Position numbers and translations under genes: made by a program. The notes below the pieces were generated by a model. That model ran no database searches. It saw only the letters and a list, made by a program, of their open reading frames with translations, and was not told where the DNA came from. This document shows, in pieces, positions 47,501 through 54,092 of a stretch of DNA of 64,000 nt (its first letter is position 1; each line of letters begins with the position of its first letter). The stretch lies in NCBI GenBank assembly GCA_020796225.1, contig CM036753.1:65070865-65134864 (forward strand), read 5' to 3'. The DNA is from Arion vulgaris (lineage: Eukaryota > Mollusca > Gastropoda > Stylommatophora > Arionidae).

Positions 47501-48124
47501 TCTTTGTATATTTCAACACTTGTATTGTTCCCATTAGTAACTCAAACACGCATTACCCATGCATTACCATGGGTAGGTGCAGTTGGGATTTTCCCCTTCC
47601 TGGAGATGAGACAATAAAATTTGCTCTCAAATGCTAGTACTACTTTATAGGACACTAGTAGCTCTATGTCAAATAAAGCTGCTGCATGGGAAAAATTCAT
47701 TAAAAGTTTGAAATAAAATTCCCTACAAAACTTGCATTATCTTCTGAATCACATACAGGACCGTCACTGATGCTACAGAGTTTGTGCACTACCACTGAGA
47801 TCTTTCTGTATATGAAAGAAATCAAAGCACACATGGTTATTCACTGAAGTGCAATGATAATGGTCAAATCAATCAATGTCAAATCAATCTTGGTCTGAAA
47901 ATCTTGTTCAAGTCAACACTACATTTACTACTGTATATTTTTAGTATAATTTATATTTACAGTTATGTGAGATTTTCTACCTTTTTGTAAAATATTGGTG
48001 TACTGCATATATCAATTCTTTTGTAATTAATTTTTCAGGCAAAACTGAAGAAGGGAAAAAGGAAATTATGTTCGTCAGCAACAAGAATGCCTTTAGCTTG
48101 ACAAAGTTGTGTTGTGGGCTATGA
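26430..48124 (+). CDS. DAP3: DAP3 / mitochondrial ribosomal protein S29 gene
   Basis: DAP3 (MRPS29) is a P-loop GTP-binding subunit of the mitochondrial ribosomal small subunit, also linked to apoptosis in mammals. Twelve exons join in phase: 26430-26524, 28777-28878, 32349-32455, 33535-33631, 34763-34901, 36682-36756, 37879-37958, 41408-41498, 43228-43287, 45132-45222, 45419-45533 and 48039-48124. They give about 377 residues, close to the ~398 of human DAP3, so only a short first coding exon is missing. Key matches to the human protein, from memory: MKTFNETCVMVRKP, the Walker A motif GLQGAGKS, SEYTWTKRE, STDCIGVILKELR, FAALDPFVPILV, and TEEGKKEIMFVSN just before the stop. Two exons lack one base and one seems to have an extra G. 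Introns are full of SINEs and LINEs. Confidence 0.93.
26755..26870 (-). repeat. SINE S5 copy
   Basis: Reverse S5: gtgataaggaaagaaagcct, catgcaaaaataagtcagag and attcatagcgggcaaacag. Confidence 0.65.
26955..27330 (+). mobile_element. LINE-C 3' fragment
   Basis: It encodes RRSYPVKEKKRKTTGRWIWD, then VIDHLSMMATEVGDI, the same tail as 38600-38800. It forms the first half of a tandem duplication with 27385-27563. Confidence 0.65.
27385..27563 (+). repeat. second copy of a ~190-bp tandem duplication (LINE-C tail)
   Basis: It repeats the 27179-27374 unit: agatggatttg..., gaggtgggag, and the shared end atttattttcgctgacctca. Both copies are of the same LINE-C tail. Confidence 0.65.
27564..27812 (+). 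repeat. SINE S2 copy
   Basis: The head (cgcccgagtggttaccgggg) differs from S1, but it shares the core catgtcgtaagaggcgacta and the S1-like end (cacaaagagtgattaa). Related heads are at 39311, 44937 and 55497, reversed. Confidence 0.75.
28045..28520 (-). repeat. SINE S6 copy split by an S3 insertion
   Basis: Same family as 3455-3725: gaaaatcgtggcatatcctt, taggcaccacttatacgc and, on the minus strand, a tRNA-like head. It is split at 28091/28322 by S3. Confidence 0.75.
28092..28307 (+). repeat. SINE S3 copy with 14-bp target-site duplication, nested in S6
   Basis: The direct repeat aaccatcaacaaca at 28078-28091 and 28308-28321 flanks a full S3. Its head has a B-box-like gggttcaactcc and its tail is A-rich. 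It is the longest S3 copy here. Confidence 0.9.
28777..28878 (+). CDS. DAP3: DAP3 exon (HEGLYYRIS)
   Basis: This 102-nt exon (34 codons, phase 0 at both ends) lies between attaaacag and CTG|gtatgc. It reads RQHTLDHEGLYYRIS and ends QPHQLRL, matching human DAP3 around HEGQHYNIS. Confidence 0.88.
28879..29584. other. DAP3 intron, no recognised feature
   Basis: AT-rich, with one tRNA-like patch near 29390-29460 that is too weak to call. Confidence 0.35.
29585..31235 (+). mobile_element. LINE-A: RNase H-bearing (Jockey/I-like) element fragment
   Basis: RT-end pieces (FLGITLDSRLTWKPN, YGSSSWT, VQNMGLRKL) are followed by an RNase H domain with its acidic residues in FTDGSA, FRAEATTLL and FSDSRS, then LQWIPAHCGIPE, and a Cys-His tail AACTCGAPKQSPEHIL. 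The frame changes several times, so it is inactive. It lies in DAP3 introns, same strand. Confidence 0.85.
31236..31754. other. DAP3 intron, no recognised feature
   Basis: No repeat or exon signal was identified. Confidence 0.4.
31755..32110 (+). mobile_element. LINE-B RNase H end and tail
   Basis: VAGIQGNERVHSLSSM matches the end of RNase H (VxGNERADSLAS). Downstream, the ctaaaattgatgttgaaat-type and gtgtttaaccagcgagaca blocks match 51055-51515. Confidence 0.6.
32349..32455 (+). CDS. DAP3: DAP3 exon (MKTFNETCVMVRKP)
   Basis: The exon starts after ggcaatgcag in phase 0. MKTFNETCVMVRKP matches human VKTFSEACLMVRKP. The frame then breaks at 32385-32393, where one base is missing, and resumes as FLELKTTSETSISN and CIDLYC to a TGT|gtatcc donor. 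With one base restored the exon is exactly 36 codons, which fits the phase-0 neighbours. Confidence 0.85.
32595..32770 (+). mobile_element. LINE-G-like 3' fragment
   Basis: It encodes GRPRRRWLQDIKETMNMT and ends in gatgatgattgattgg. The tail design is the same as 2870-3055. Confidence 0.55.
32905..33180 (-). mobile_element. LINE-O fragment
   Basis: It pairs with 13235-13635 through tctggtgccacatgtgcata and ttaaacagatggtacctcaa. Confidence 0.45.
33180..33365 (-). mobile_element. LINE-H 3' fragment
   Basis: Minus strand TLIIYAPPVVGDCVPGLN is the shifted frame of the zinc-finger tail seen at 15660-15920. Confidence 0.55.
33535..33631 (+). CDS. DAP3: DAP3 exon with Walker A P-loop
   Basis: It reads LDGLQGAGKSAVMNH, then CYRDNWIIVHVPW, and ends with one base at TGGG|gtgagt (phase 1). 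GLQGAGKS is a canonical P-loop for the nucleotide phosphates and corresponds to human GEKGTGKT. Two acceptors are possible, before 33535 or before 33539; the first keeps phase 0 with the preceding exon. Confidence 0.9.
33830..34150 (+). mobile_element. LINE-F 3' fragment
   Basis: It encodes RNDQRISKQALKWDVKGGSG, then ISVSVPWRKLSELPRI and TCRPYVTYNCTRG. It is near-identical in design to the reversed copy at 56315-56680. Confidence 0.75.
34170..34470. repeat. repeat shared with 41170-41340
   Basis: Both contain atccaacaggcagctgcgaa-like, gaagaacattcccc and gctgatgcaagcctgtc segments. Type unknown. Confidence 0.45.
34763..34901 (+). CDS. DAP3: DAP3 exon (RWVRGCIK ... YDLPTDGAAWL)
   Basis: The acceptor is tctatcttccag. 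Two bases complete the Ala codon from the previous exon, then GRWVRGCIK. One base is missing in the A-run 34788-34792, after which KSSESTYKAGRYDLP and DGAAWLNHFQIQNQ follow to a phase-0 donor AAG|gtagat. Human DAP3 has HLWVKNC and LEASTWLKNF in these places. Confidence 0.87.
35078..35395 (+). repeat. SINE S1 copy with a duplicated tail
   Basis: S1 from catgtgttgtcgggctctca to gtttgaagaagaagaag, then a second S1 3' end (acatacaaatcacaaagagc to gttgaagaagaag) at about 35333-35390. Confidence 0.8.
35500..36050 (+). mobile_element. LINE-M RT-end fragment split by an S5 SINE
   Basis: It encodes ISIRVGKAAAMMNRL before the insertion and MNRLDKG-type sequence after it, then a shifted ETWC-type segment. 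Confidence 0.6.
35629..35767 (+). repeat. SINE S5 copy with 12-bp target-site duplication
   Basis: It is flanked by atgaacagactt at 35617-35628 and 35768-35779. It carries tgactgatttttgtttgacg and tccctcaacatacaggtgtg. This gives exact S5 ends: 139 bp. Confidence 0.88.
36051..36460 (+). mobile_element. RNase H end of a retroelement
   Basis: SHCNISGNEHADKLAKENR is the C-terminal RNase H motif. It is followed by NKLRAYMFNKFKIG-type sequence and a degenerate Cys tail. It abuts LINE-M abruptly. Confidence 0.65.
36682..36756 (+). CDS. DAP3: DAP3 exon (SEYTWTKRE)
   Basis: This 75-nt phase-0 exon lies between aattatttcag and TTT|gtaagt. It reads TTSEYTWTKREKADIG and TPLEEIINF, matching human EKYVWNKRESTEKG and SPLGEVVE. 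Confidence 0.92.
36875..36945 (+). repeat. tRNA-like SINE head, degenerate
   Basis: gtggctaaatggttaaatg and catgtttgactcc resemble A and B boxes. Weak. Confidence 0.4.
36957..37878. other. DAP3 intron with old antisense LINE debris
   Basis: 37200-37790 has the look of antisense LINE sequence (for example ccagaccatccaacatctcc), but no motif is clear. Confidence 0.3.
37879..37958 (+). CDS. DAP3: DAP3 exon (GLTRVKFSTDCIGVILKEL)
   Basis: The acceptor is caattctgcag and the donor AATGG|gtatgt in phase 2. LTRVKFSTDCIGVILKEL matches human ITRVRNATDAVGIVLKEL almost residue for residue. Confidence 0.93.
38060..38810 (+). mobile_element. LINE-C fragment, RT end to 3' tail
   Basis: A VRQGC-type motif near 38110 (GVRQGCILSPCLFHIY) is followed by LYLNVAKTKIMTTDKT, NSFEYLGSLLTTDG, RKLRYFGHIKRHEG, then RRRGRPQRRWIHDVTDG. 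Several frame breaks. It is the fullest LINE-C copy. Confidence 0.8.
38840..39311 (-). repeat. SINE S2-like long copy, GC-rich
   Basis: The reversed S2 head (cccaaatttgggcccggtaa) lies at 39283-39311, preceded by ggcctcttacatgcatggca. The rest is a GC-rich body not shared with S1. Confidence 0.55.
39362..39640 (+). repeat. SINE S4 copy split by an S3 insertion
   Basis: The tRNA-like head has ggcgaatggattaagcgcag (A box) and cgggttcaatccc (B box). The body resumes after S3 at 39564 with cagccattactttcc and a ctacaccgttctaaaaag block, matching 46730-46950. Confidence 0.75.
39474..39563 (-). repeat. SINE S3 copy, truncated, with 11-bp target-site duplication
   Basis: It is flanked by atgcagccatt (39463-39473 and 39564-39574). 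Reverse S3 sequence includes ccagaagtacttgagctttc and a poly-T start. Confidence 0.87.
39795..40010 (+). mobile_element. LINE-C 3' fragment
   Basis: It shares aggaagaccacagagcaaat and ggcagctgcagaggtgggac with 38640-38740. Confidence 0.65.
40290..41340. repeat. GC-rich composite repeat region
   Basis: It includes a block shared with 44690-44790 (cacatcttcagtaccatttg, ttcgctctccgc) and one shared with 34170-34470. No coding gene is supported. Confidence 0.45.
41408..41498 (+). CDS. DAP3: DAP3 exon (FVGINAVNAFYVEWDNRS)
   Basis: The acceptor is acttcattag. One base completes the Gly codon, then LKIFVGINAVNAFY and LLTPEKRK to AAG|gtaatt. It corresponds to the Walker B-like hydrophobic strand region of human DAP3 (LVAVDGINALWG). 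Confidence 0.9.
41600..41945 (-). mobile_element. LINE-H 3' fragment
   Basis: Antisense copy of the zinc-finger LINE tail. Related to 15660-15920 through the tgctgttacagcgccacatttgg-type region and the antisense anchored gcagcacacatctgag. Broken. Confidence 0.45.
41985..42300 (+). mobile_element. LINE-H-like tail with C2H2 finger
   Basis: KENWEWLAKDKQTW is followed, after a frame change, by RRLKRNASHLEATESAE and FTCSNCGKDCHSRIGHYSHN. This is the standard LINE pattern of a basic linker and a C2H2 finger. Confidence 0.7.
42301..42877. other. DAP3 intron, no recognised feature
   Basis: Nothing identifiable. Confidence 0.4.
42878..43146. mobile_element. 269-bp TIR element (Tc1/mariner-like MITE)
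   Basis: The left end tacagggtgttcaagataaa continues agcagcccc; the right end is its inverted copy with two mismatches over about 29 bp. It is flanked by TA on both sides, the target duplication expected of Tc1/mariner-type transposition. There is no coding capacity. It sits in a DAP3 intron, about 80 bp before an exon. Confidence 0.88.
43228..43287 (+). CDS. DAP3: DAP3 exon (EFSVIHNFKKMLSPTW)
   Basis: This 60-nt phase-0 exon lies between tatttttgcag and TGG|gtaagt. LHPSEFSVIHNFKKML matches human IAPEELALVHNLRKMM. A TIR element ends only about 80 bp upstream. Confidence 0.92.
43785..43955 (+). mobile_element. LINE-G 3' fragment
   Basis: It shares gcaagatgtcattgacgatc and tgacaagctacttgatgatg with 2870-3055. 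Confidence 0.7.
44140..44640 (-). mobile_element. LINE-C fragment
   Basis: Minus strand: DKKTKIRILRACIFPMATYG, then CHRRAVYHGQKREQIDLF. This is the post-RT YGCE-type segment and tail. Confidence 0.7.
44640..44937 (-). repeat. SINE S2-like copy
   Basis: Reverse S2: cctccttagtcgcctcttac, gttctattctttacacccca and a head end gcgcactcactcgggcag. Confidence 0.65.
45132..45222 (+). CDS. DAP3: DAP3 exon (TNGVVVCTVDQE)
   Basis: The acceptor is atcctgctag; it reads TNGVVVCTVDQETNTE and ILLTWTTG with an ACAG|gtttgt donor in phase 1. It matches the human GGAIVSALSQTG strand. The next exon appears to begin in phase 0, a mismatch of one base. Confidence 0.85.
45419..45533 (+). CDS. DAP3: DAP3 exon (GFAALDPFVPILVPEYS)
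   Basis: It reads GFAALDPFVPILVPEYS and ends NRNWIQNEFG-type sequence (DRNWIQNEF) at TTTG|gtaagt, phase 1. Human DAP3 has EGFDALDPFIPILVSNY and NNWLQHE. The G-run 45418-45420 at the acceptor seems to hold one base too many for the upstream phase. Confidence 0.93.
45595..45840 (+). repeat. SINE S1 copy
   Basis: S1 with gcccgtgtgttgcaagggga, aaggcatgttgtaagacgac and gtatgcagcgttgaaagaag. It lies in the last DAP3 intron. Confidence 0.83.
45890..46245 (+). mobile_element. LINE-I 3' fragment
   Basis: RLKRPRNTWKLEFKC and a following WKALV-type end (tggaaggccttggttgaaga) are the RTE-like LINE tail. A reverse copy is at 55140-55340. Confidence 0.55.
46395..46640 (+). mobile_element. LINE-N tail (Jockey-like)
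   Basis: EQTLYHACPSRLSSPG, then ITKLWGNLTDLKLTAHFG, resembles the tail after RNase H. Confidence 0.5.
46730..46950 (+). repeat. SINE S4 copy with tRNA-like head
   Basis: ctgaccgaatggattagagc and agggttcgatccctggtaag are clear A- and B-box regions. The body includes ctaaattcctcaggctcgag-like sequence shared with 50702-50910. Confidence 0.75.
47140..47260 (+). repeat. SINE S5 copy
   Basis: gttgactgatttttgcgtaa, then tcccttgccatttaggcg. Confidence 0.6.
47280..48030. other. last DAP3 intron, no confident feature
   Basis: A segment near 47280-47400 resembles 22690-22810 (cttggcccgtggtcactag versus gcatgtggtcactagcac), so another SINE-like repeat is possible. Confidence 0.35.
48039..48124 (+). 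CDS. DAP3: DAP3 last exon and stop
   Basis: The acceptor is taatttttcag. It reads KTEEGKKEIMFVSNKN and ends TKLCCGL, stop TGA at 48122-48124. Human DAP3 ends TEEGKKELLFLSNANP and then a dozen residues. No clear AATAAA was found close behind, so the 3' UTR end is not set. Confidence 0.93.
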
Positions 48125-48479
48125 TAGTCATACTCAGCTGTTTACTGATTGGTTACTTAAACCAGAGTTGAGACCTTAGAGATGCGGACATAGCAGAACC
48201 ACTGAAACATTTAATCTAAACTAAAAACAAAGATAATTGCAAAACGAAGACAAACACTGAAAAACAATTACAAATTTGACAAAATACTAATGTTTTGTTT
48301 CTGATATTTGTTCTACTCTTGATTTCTTGTGAGGTTTTTCTTTCTTGTTTATTACTGATTGTTTGGCCATGTTGCAGACACTGTTCTGCTGGTATGCGGT
48401 CTCACAAATATCTATGGAGAAGAATGGATACCGATGCCTCCAATATACTGGAACACTTTTTCAACCATCATTAAATTTG

Positions 48480-49200
48480 ACAAAGGTTGCAGAGAGGGAA
48501 ATCCAGCGCATTGGATGCAGATGTCAAAGCCATCATCGATGAAAACTTCAATACAGACGATGTGATTTACACAGATGGATCAGTAGTTCTCACGAAAAGT
48601 CTCATGGGCCTTCTCTGTGGAAGCTCATGTGGCAGAATGGTCAGGGAAGCCAGTGGTGCATTTAGTATGACAACAAGCAGCATGACAATTGAGATATTGG
48701 CGGTGACCAATGCACTACTCTGGCTAGTCACAAAACTACACTCATGCGTGCATTCTGAGTGACTTATTGAGTATGATCCGAAAGGTGGAGGCCAGTTAGG
48801 TGCACAGGTAATGGACTGAATCACTGCAGACGTCAACAATTTACAGAATTACTTGTCTTCGTTCTGGGGCACATGGGTGTTGTTGGCAATGAGAGAAGAC
48901 AGACTGGCTGGCTCTGCTGCCGTATCGGAGGGCAGCCAATGGACAGAGCTGACATCTTGAACGCCCTCATAGAGTGTGGCCGCAGAGAAGATCATCTAAA
49001 CCAATCCACGTCAACTACTAAATTGTGGGAGCTGGGTTTGAAGATTGGTGATGCAAGAAAAGAACAGTACGACAGGTATACGAGTAGGCTCATCAATCAA
49101 AATCGAACTGGTACGGTCAGTAGCTGGACGCTGTTGAGATATTGCGAAGGAGATCGGAGCACCTATGGACATGTCCGGAGTGCAATGAAGATATTCCAAA
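48480..49200 (+). mobile_element. LINE-B RNase H and tail
   Basis: RNase H acidic motif VIYTDGSV is followed by MTIEILAVTNALLWL, a GHMGVVGNERR end motif, DRADILNALIECGRRED and YTSRLINQNRTGTVSSWTLL. It lies directly downstream of the DAP3 stop. Confidence 0.8.
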
Positions 49201-49206
49201 CTGAAA

Positions 49207-49211
49207 CTAGT

Positions 49212-49243
<32 letters not shown>

Positions 49244-49255
49244 CTCTTTTTTTCT
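49207..49255. repeat. poly-T / T-rich tract
   Basis: A T-run of more than 20, then mixed T/C. Probably the reverse A-tail of a retroposon. Confidence 0.85.
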
Positions 49256-49419
49256 TCTTTGTCAGCTCAACTCAGAGAAGTTTCATCTCTGAAACTGATT
49301 TTATGCGTGAAACTCGTTTTCCAATTTCTTACAATGGCAGCAGGCGTGCACATTGTAAATTACTTTACACTGGCAGCCGTGTGCTCAATGGTACTGTAAT
49401 TAGTATTCCCCGCCATGAC

Positions 49420-49575
49420 AGGCAGATTTTCTCCCGATTCAGAGGTCACTCACCATCGTCCTGAGTAAGACCAGGGGACTTGAACAAATGCCGGATAGTG
49501 GGTTCGAACCCAAGCTCATGAGGCGTCTCCAGCTAGCAGGCCGAGCTACTATCAACTACTCTAGGCAGTCCCTTA
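49420..49575 (-). repeat. SINE with tRNA-like head, reversed
   Basis: On the minus strand, ggttcgaacccactatcc (B box) follows a tagttgatagtagctcggc region (A-box-like). Confidence 0.6.
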
Positions 49576-49771
49576 CTGAAACTAGTAATTGTTTATTATG
49601 TTTGGTTCTTACTGTTCTCAGAATATCATAAGACTAATTGTCAATCTACACTATATTTTTTATGGACATTGAGCTGACATCATGGCACTTTGGGCAAACA
49701 CTATGAGACATAACACTATGATGGAAGGTCATACTCAATAGACAGATTAATGTCAGTAGGACAACATGGGG

Positions 49772-49865
49772 ATCTCTGGCAGAAGTGGTCAAGATGTTTA
49801 CCTCACTCTCTGAAGGTCATAGGTTTGAATCCAGGCTGCTTCTCTCGGTTCATTTTTTCAGTGGA
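49772..49865 (+). repeat. tRNA-like SINE head (S8)
   Basis: cagaagtggtcaagatg and ataggtttgaatccagg resemble A and B boxes. Confidence 0.55.
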
Positions 49866-49979
49866 TTGTTTATGGATATGTAGTTTTGTGCAATAAACTC
49901 GGCAGGTGGCATATAATTTTTGTAGTTAGCGAATGGGCCATATGGTACAACCTGTTGCAATAAAGTCAATCCTTTGCCT

Positions 49980-50250
49980 TTAAGCCTTTTTTATAGGAAA
50001 GGACAACATTGCTAGCTATAAGTTGGAAAGTCTCAAGATATGAACAGTTGATGCATATCACAGTGGTAATATCAGACTGCAAGAATTTCAAGTCAAATAT
50101 GGGGTAGCTAGACAAGAACACTATACTGGTATCCAAAGAAAAATAGTAAACCCACAGAGAACCGGTGCCGTTAGTAGCCACACACTAAGAGACATACTGA
50201 GAAGATTGGAGCACTTATGGACTAATTGGATTGGTGTGCAGTGATGATGA
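49980..50250 (+). mobile_element. LINE-B tail
   Basis: QRKIVNPQRTGAVSSHTL followed by DILRRLEHLWT matches the tail at 49060-49200. Confidence 0.65.
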
Positions 50251-50701
50251 TCCGACAACTAAACTAAAGTATGGTAACAGAGAATAAATAAACTATTGAA
50301 GACTAATTCTATCGAACATTTAGCATAGAAATATAACCAATCTGGTATTAGCCCACTTATTTTCCATATATTTCTGTGCATCCACTCATGTTTCTCAATC
50401 TTGAAATGTACATATCCAAAGAATGGTGATTGTTTCTGTGGACTAAGCCCAGTTACTGCAGAACACACATCCTTCATGCATTTCAGTTCTACTGGTAAGA
50501 TGGGGACACATGGCCTCGGGAGACAGGCTGCTTCGAAACCAACCTGAGGGATGACCTACAACGATTTGTACAATTTATTGAAGCCACTGATACTATGATC
50601 TGATGACTGACAGAAGAATAACGAAGAAAATGATGTAACAAAGACAGCATAAATTATAGTTGTGCAAGATTTGAATTTCATTGTGCTTACAACAACAGTT
50701 G

Positions 50702-50910
50702 TGCCTGACCAAATGGATTAGTATAAAGGATTCTTCCATGCGGGAGACATGTGTTCAATCCACGATATCGTCAAGGATTTTTTCTGTTGGGGGCATAAAA
50801 GAAAATTCTAACCTGAACAGTTTTGCTGCAACTGCACTAGCCATGCGTCCATTAAATTCCTCAGGCTCTCGCCTCCCATCCTGCACTGCAGCGTACTACA
50901 GACAGTAACA
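50702..50910 (+). repeat. SINE S4 copy
   Basis: tgaccaaatggattagtata, gtgttcaatccacg and ttaaattcctcaggctctcg. Confidence 0.7.
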
Positions 50911-51054
50911 CAGTTTTTTTTAACAACTGTAGCAGCACAGCCATAGCAGTTTTGTAGCAATTTAAAATCAAAATGATAGCTCTTCTCACATCCAATGTGG
51001 AGATTTCAGCTGATTACGCACATATATATATTAATAGGATATCACTGCATGGTT

Positions 51055-51515
51055 CGTTGAAGATGTATAGAAGGGGATACCCTTTGGTTACTCTGTGATT
51101 GTCTGTTGGATAAAGACACTAAAATTGATATTGTATCTATCCATCAATTGATGGTATTTTGAATTACAAGTTGTACAAGCAAAATTGGATGTCTGAGGGG
51201 CAGAGTGTGTTTAACCAGCAAGCTACAGGAATCATCAGTATGTATACACTTCTATATCTGGTTTTTTTCCCCCGATCCAGAAGCACTTGAGCTTTCGGCT
51301 CAGTGCCATGGACATCGTAACCCTTTAGTTCGGTGCCACGAACACCGTGAATCTGTGGAACCTGTGGCTTTTCTGCCAGCCGCAGAAATGGAACCCGCAG
51401 TCCACGCGCTACGAACACGCTGGACAGGCGGGCACTATATCTGTTTGCAGAGACTGAGCACCTATGGGTCTGCCTGGAGTGCTATGACATTAGTTTAGAA
51501 ACCAATAACTGAGTG
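51055..51515 (+). mobile_element. LINE-B tail split by an S3 insertion
   Basis: gaggggcagagtgtgtttaa lies upstream of the insert, and ETEHLWVCLECYD downstream. Confidence 0.72.
51261..51434 (-). repeat. SINE S3 copy with 9-bp target-site duplication, nested in LINE-B
   Basis: It is flanked by ctatatctg at 51252-51260 and 51435-51443. Reverse S3: a T-rich start, ccagaagcacttgagctttc, ggtgccacgaacaccgtg. Confidence 0.87.
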
Positions 51516-52640
51516 AAAAAGCAATAGAATATATTCATCGATCGAGAAAAGGCATTTGACAGAATAGATAGAAGTATTCTATGGGAAACACTAGAAAACT
51601 ATGGGATCAAGGACAACTGCTAGACAATATCAGAGCAATATATACAAATAGCCACAGCGTGGTAAGAACAACAGACGGAATGACAGACTCATTTGAAACA
51701 AAATCAGGAGTAAGACAGGTTTGTGTGCTCTCACCTCTTCAACATATATATAGACAGAATAGTGAAAGAGACACAGTGCGGAAAAGACCTTATTGACATA
51801 GACAATGATCACTACATTAAATAATCAAATCAACGAATTACTTTTTGAGCATCAAAGTCTAATCTATGAAGACGAAGATCAACTACAACATCACATGAAT
51901 TGCTAATAATGCTGGAAGTACAACATGAAAATAATAAACAAAAGACCAGAGACCATGAAAATCAGCAGAACACCAAGCAAACATACAAATATATTACACC
52001 AGAGTAAAGCAAGTTTCTGAATTCAAATATTTAGGCAGCATTTTCACACAGGATGGAAAACTCGATAGAGAAATAGAGACAAGGTGTCAAAAGCAAATGC
52101 AGTGACCTACCAGCTGGCACCATTACTACAACACCCAAAGATCAAGATGGAAGTGAAAAGACATGATAAAAAGTATTTTCCTACCAACACTTTGTTACCA
52201 GTGCCAAACTTGGTCTCTTACAGCAAGCATCACAGAAAGCTCACCAGTGTGAAATGATATGCTTGAGGAAGGCAGTGGAGTCCAGGAAAAACAGACTACG
52301 AAATGAGGACATCAGAAGCAGAGTGGGCATAACTTCATGCACCAATACATCGAAAGACAACAAATGCAGTGGTTTGGACATTTAATGAGAATGAAATACA
52401 ACCAACCACCAATAACAGCATACAATAAAAGAGATCGGGTACTAGAGCTAAGGAAGACCAAGAAAAAGATGGATAGACAATATCAAGACCACATTACATA
52501 AACACGGATATAACGCAAGTGCGACTCATCTGGCTCTAGAACGCAAAAAAGCTCACATCCCTACGCTTAACAGCAAGAGTGGACAGCCAACTACATCTTC
52601 CACCTGGGAATAGACCAATAACTGCATGGACAATGGGTTA
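51516..52640 (+). mobile_element. LINE-K reverse transcriptase fragment
   Basis: EKAFDRIDRSI (motif A) is followed by ENYGIKD-type sequence, then SGVRQVCVLSPL (motif B, the usual Gly is Val). The catalytic box is not intact. Further on are FKYLGSIFTQDGK and QWFGHLMRMK-like pieces. Decayed. Confidence 0.72.
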
Positions 52641-52994
52641 AATTGTTTTGTACCATATTCTCAGATATTGTTATTTTGATGTGACACAACTGAGACGTAC
52701 AAACATAGCATATTATGTGATTGATATTTATCCTTGCAGATTTTCAAGTATGTCTTCATTCAAAAGATCGTCTGTCATGTTTGCTGATCTACCATTAATA
52801 GCATAACTGAATTGAGTTGCTGTACTAGTAAACATTTTTTTAACCAAAAATTACTCTTGACTTGCTTGCTTGTCTTCTTTTATATAGTATTTAGAAATGC
52901 ATTGAATGAGATAATGGCAGAACTTATAACAACAAAGTACTGTAGTTTTACAAAATGCACAAACTTTGTTTTTACGTGTTTCACCATTGCTACA

Positions 52995-53440
52995 TAGTTT
53001 TCCTATATTAATGTATGGCTCGGAAACATGGACAATGAACAAGCAGTTAGAAGACAGAATTGATGCATTTAATATGTGGATATATAGAATAGGCAGAGTT
53101 TCATGAACAGAAAAACAGACAAATAAACAAGTTTTAGGAAAAATAGGCATGAAGAAACAATTATTAAGAGAAATAAAATTCAGACAAGTAAAGTATTTTG
53201 GGCACATAAAAAGACATGACACCATGATAAAACATTTACTAGAGGGGAAATTTGAGGGGGGAAGAGGAAGACCGAGAGATAAGTGGGAGGAAACTTTAAG
53301 AAATGGACAGGTTATAATCTGGCAGTGTGCAACACCAATGTGAAAGACAGAGGATGCTGGAGATTCATTGCAGCCAACCTTCGATGTGGAGACGGCACCT
53401 GATGATGATGACATAGCTTTACTGCGGTCCTCACTTATAT
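52995..53440 (+). mobile_element. LINE-D 3' fragment
   Basis: MYGSETWTMNKQLEDRIDAF, then MKKQLLREIKFRQVKYFGHI and GRGRPRDKWEETLRNGQV, ending (gat)n. It is highly similar to the reversed copy at 63390-63990. Confidence 0.82.
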
Positions 53441-53816
53441 GAATGAGATAACAGAATCTCATTTGCTTTGGTTGCGGACCTATTCTTTCCTAGGGGCGAA
53501 GAAGAATTGTATGCAGGTTTCCCTGAGGCATATTTCTGCTTTTTGTCCACTTTATCAATATGTAAAACAATAGAGATAAACTATATAGATACACTTAGTT
53601 CTGCATTAGCAGGAGGAATGAAAGCCTACTAACCTATAACTGTGGTGCACACATGGCAATGCCTCAGACATTCAATCTAACGAAAAGGAGGCCCAACCCA
53701 TTTTTCACAGAAACTGCTCCACTGCACACAGCAAGCAATTTTTGGTCGATTAGGTATCTTTCTAGTATCGCACTAGAATTTTATCAAATGTTAAGTTAAG
53801 ATTATTGTTATTACAG

Positions 53817-54092
53817 ATCTTGTTATAAGTAAGTAAAGGAACCCTTTCATACCTAGTGGTATATAGGTCAACACAGTGTTAGGCCTGTATTTTTAAATGA
53901 CCGTCGGCACACGATGTGTGATGTGGTCAGCATCATGCCGACGCCTTTACTTTCCCAGAGCATATCTGGTACCCAGTCGTCCTGAGAGCCGTCGCGGTCG
54001 GGAAAAATTCCACGCGCATTGCGGAGCTGAACCCAGACCACCAGCCTTGAGAAGCGAGTTCACTAACAACTACGCTACAGCGGCTCAGATCT
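53817..54092 (-). repeat. SINE S7 copy with tRNA-like head
   Basis: On the minus strand the head is gagccgctgtagcgtagttg, and then gcgtggaatttttcccgacc follows in the body. It shares tacccagtcgtcctgag-type sequence with 4486-4700. Confidence 0.65.

Noticed and set aside
52851..53462. 203-codon minus-strand frame, one of the longest in the window
   Set aside because: It is antisense to LINE-D, whose plus-strand translation shows clear LINE motifs.
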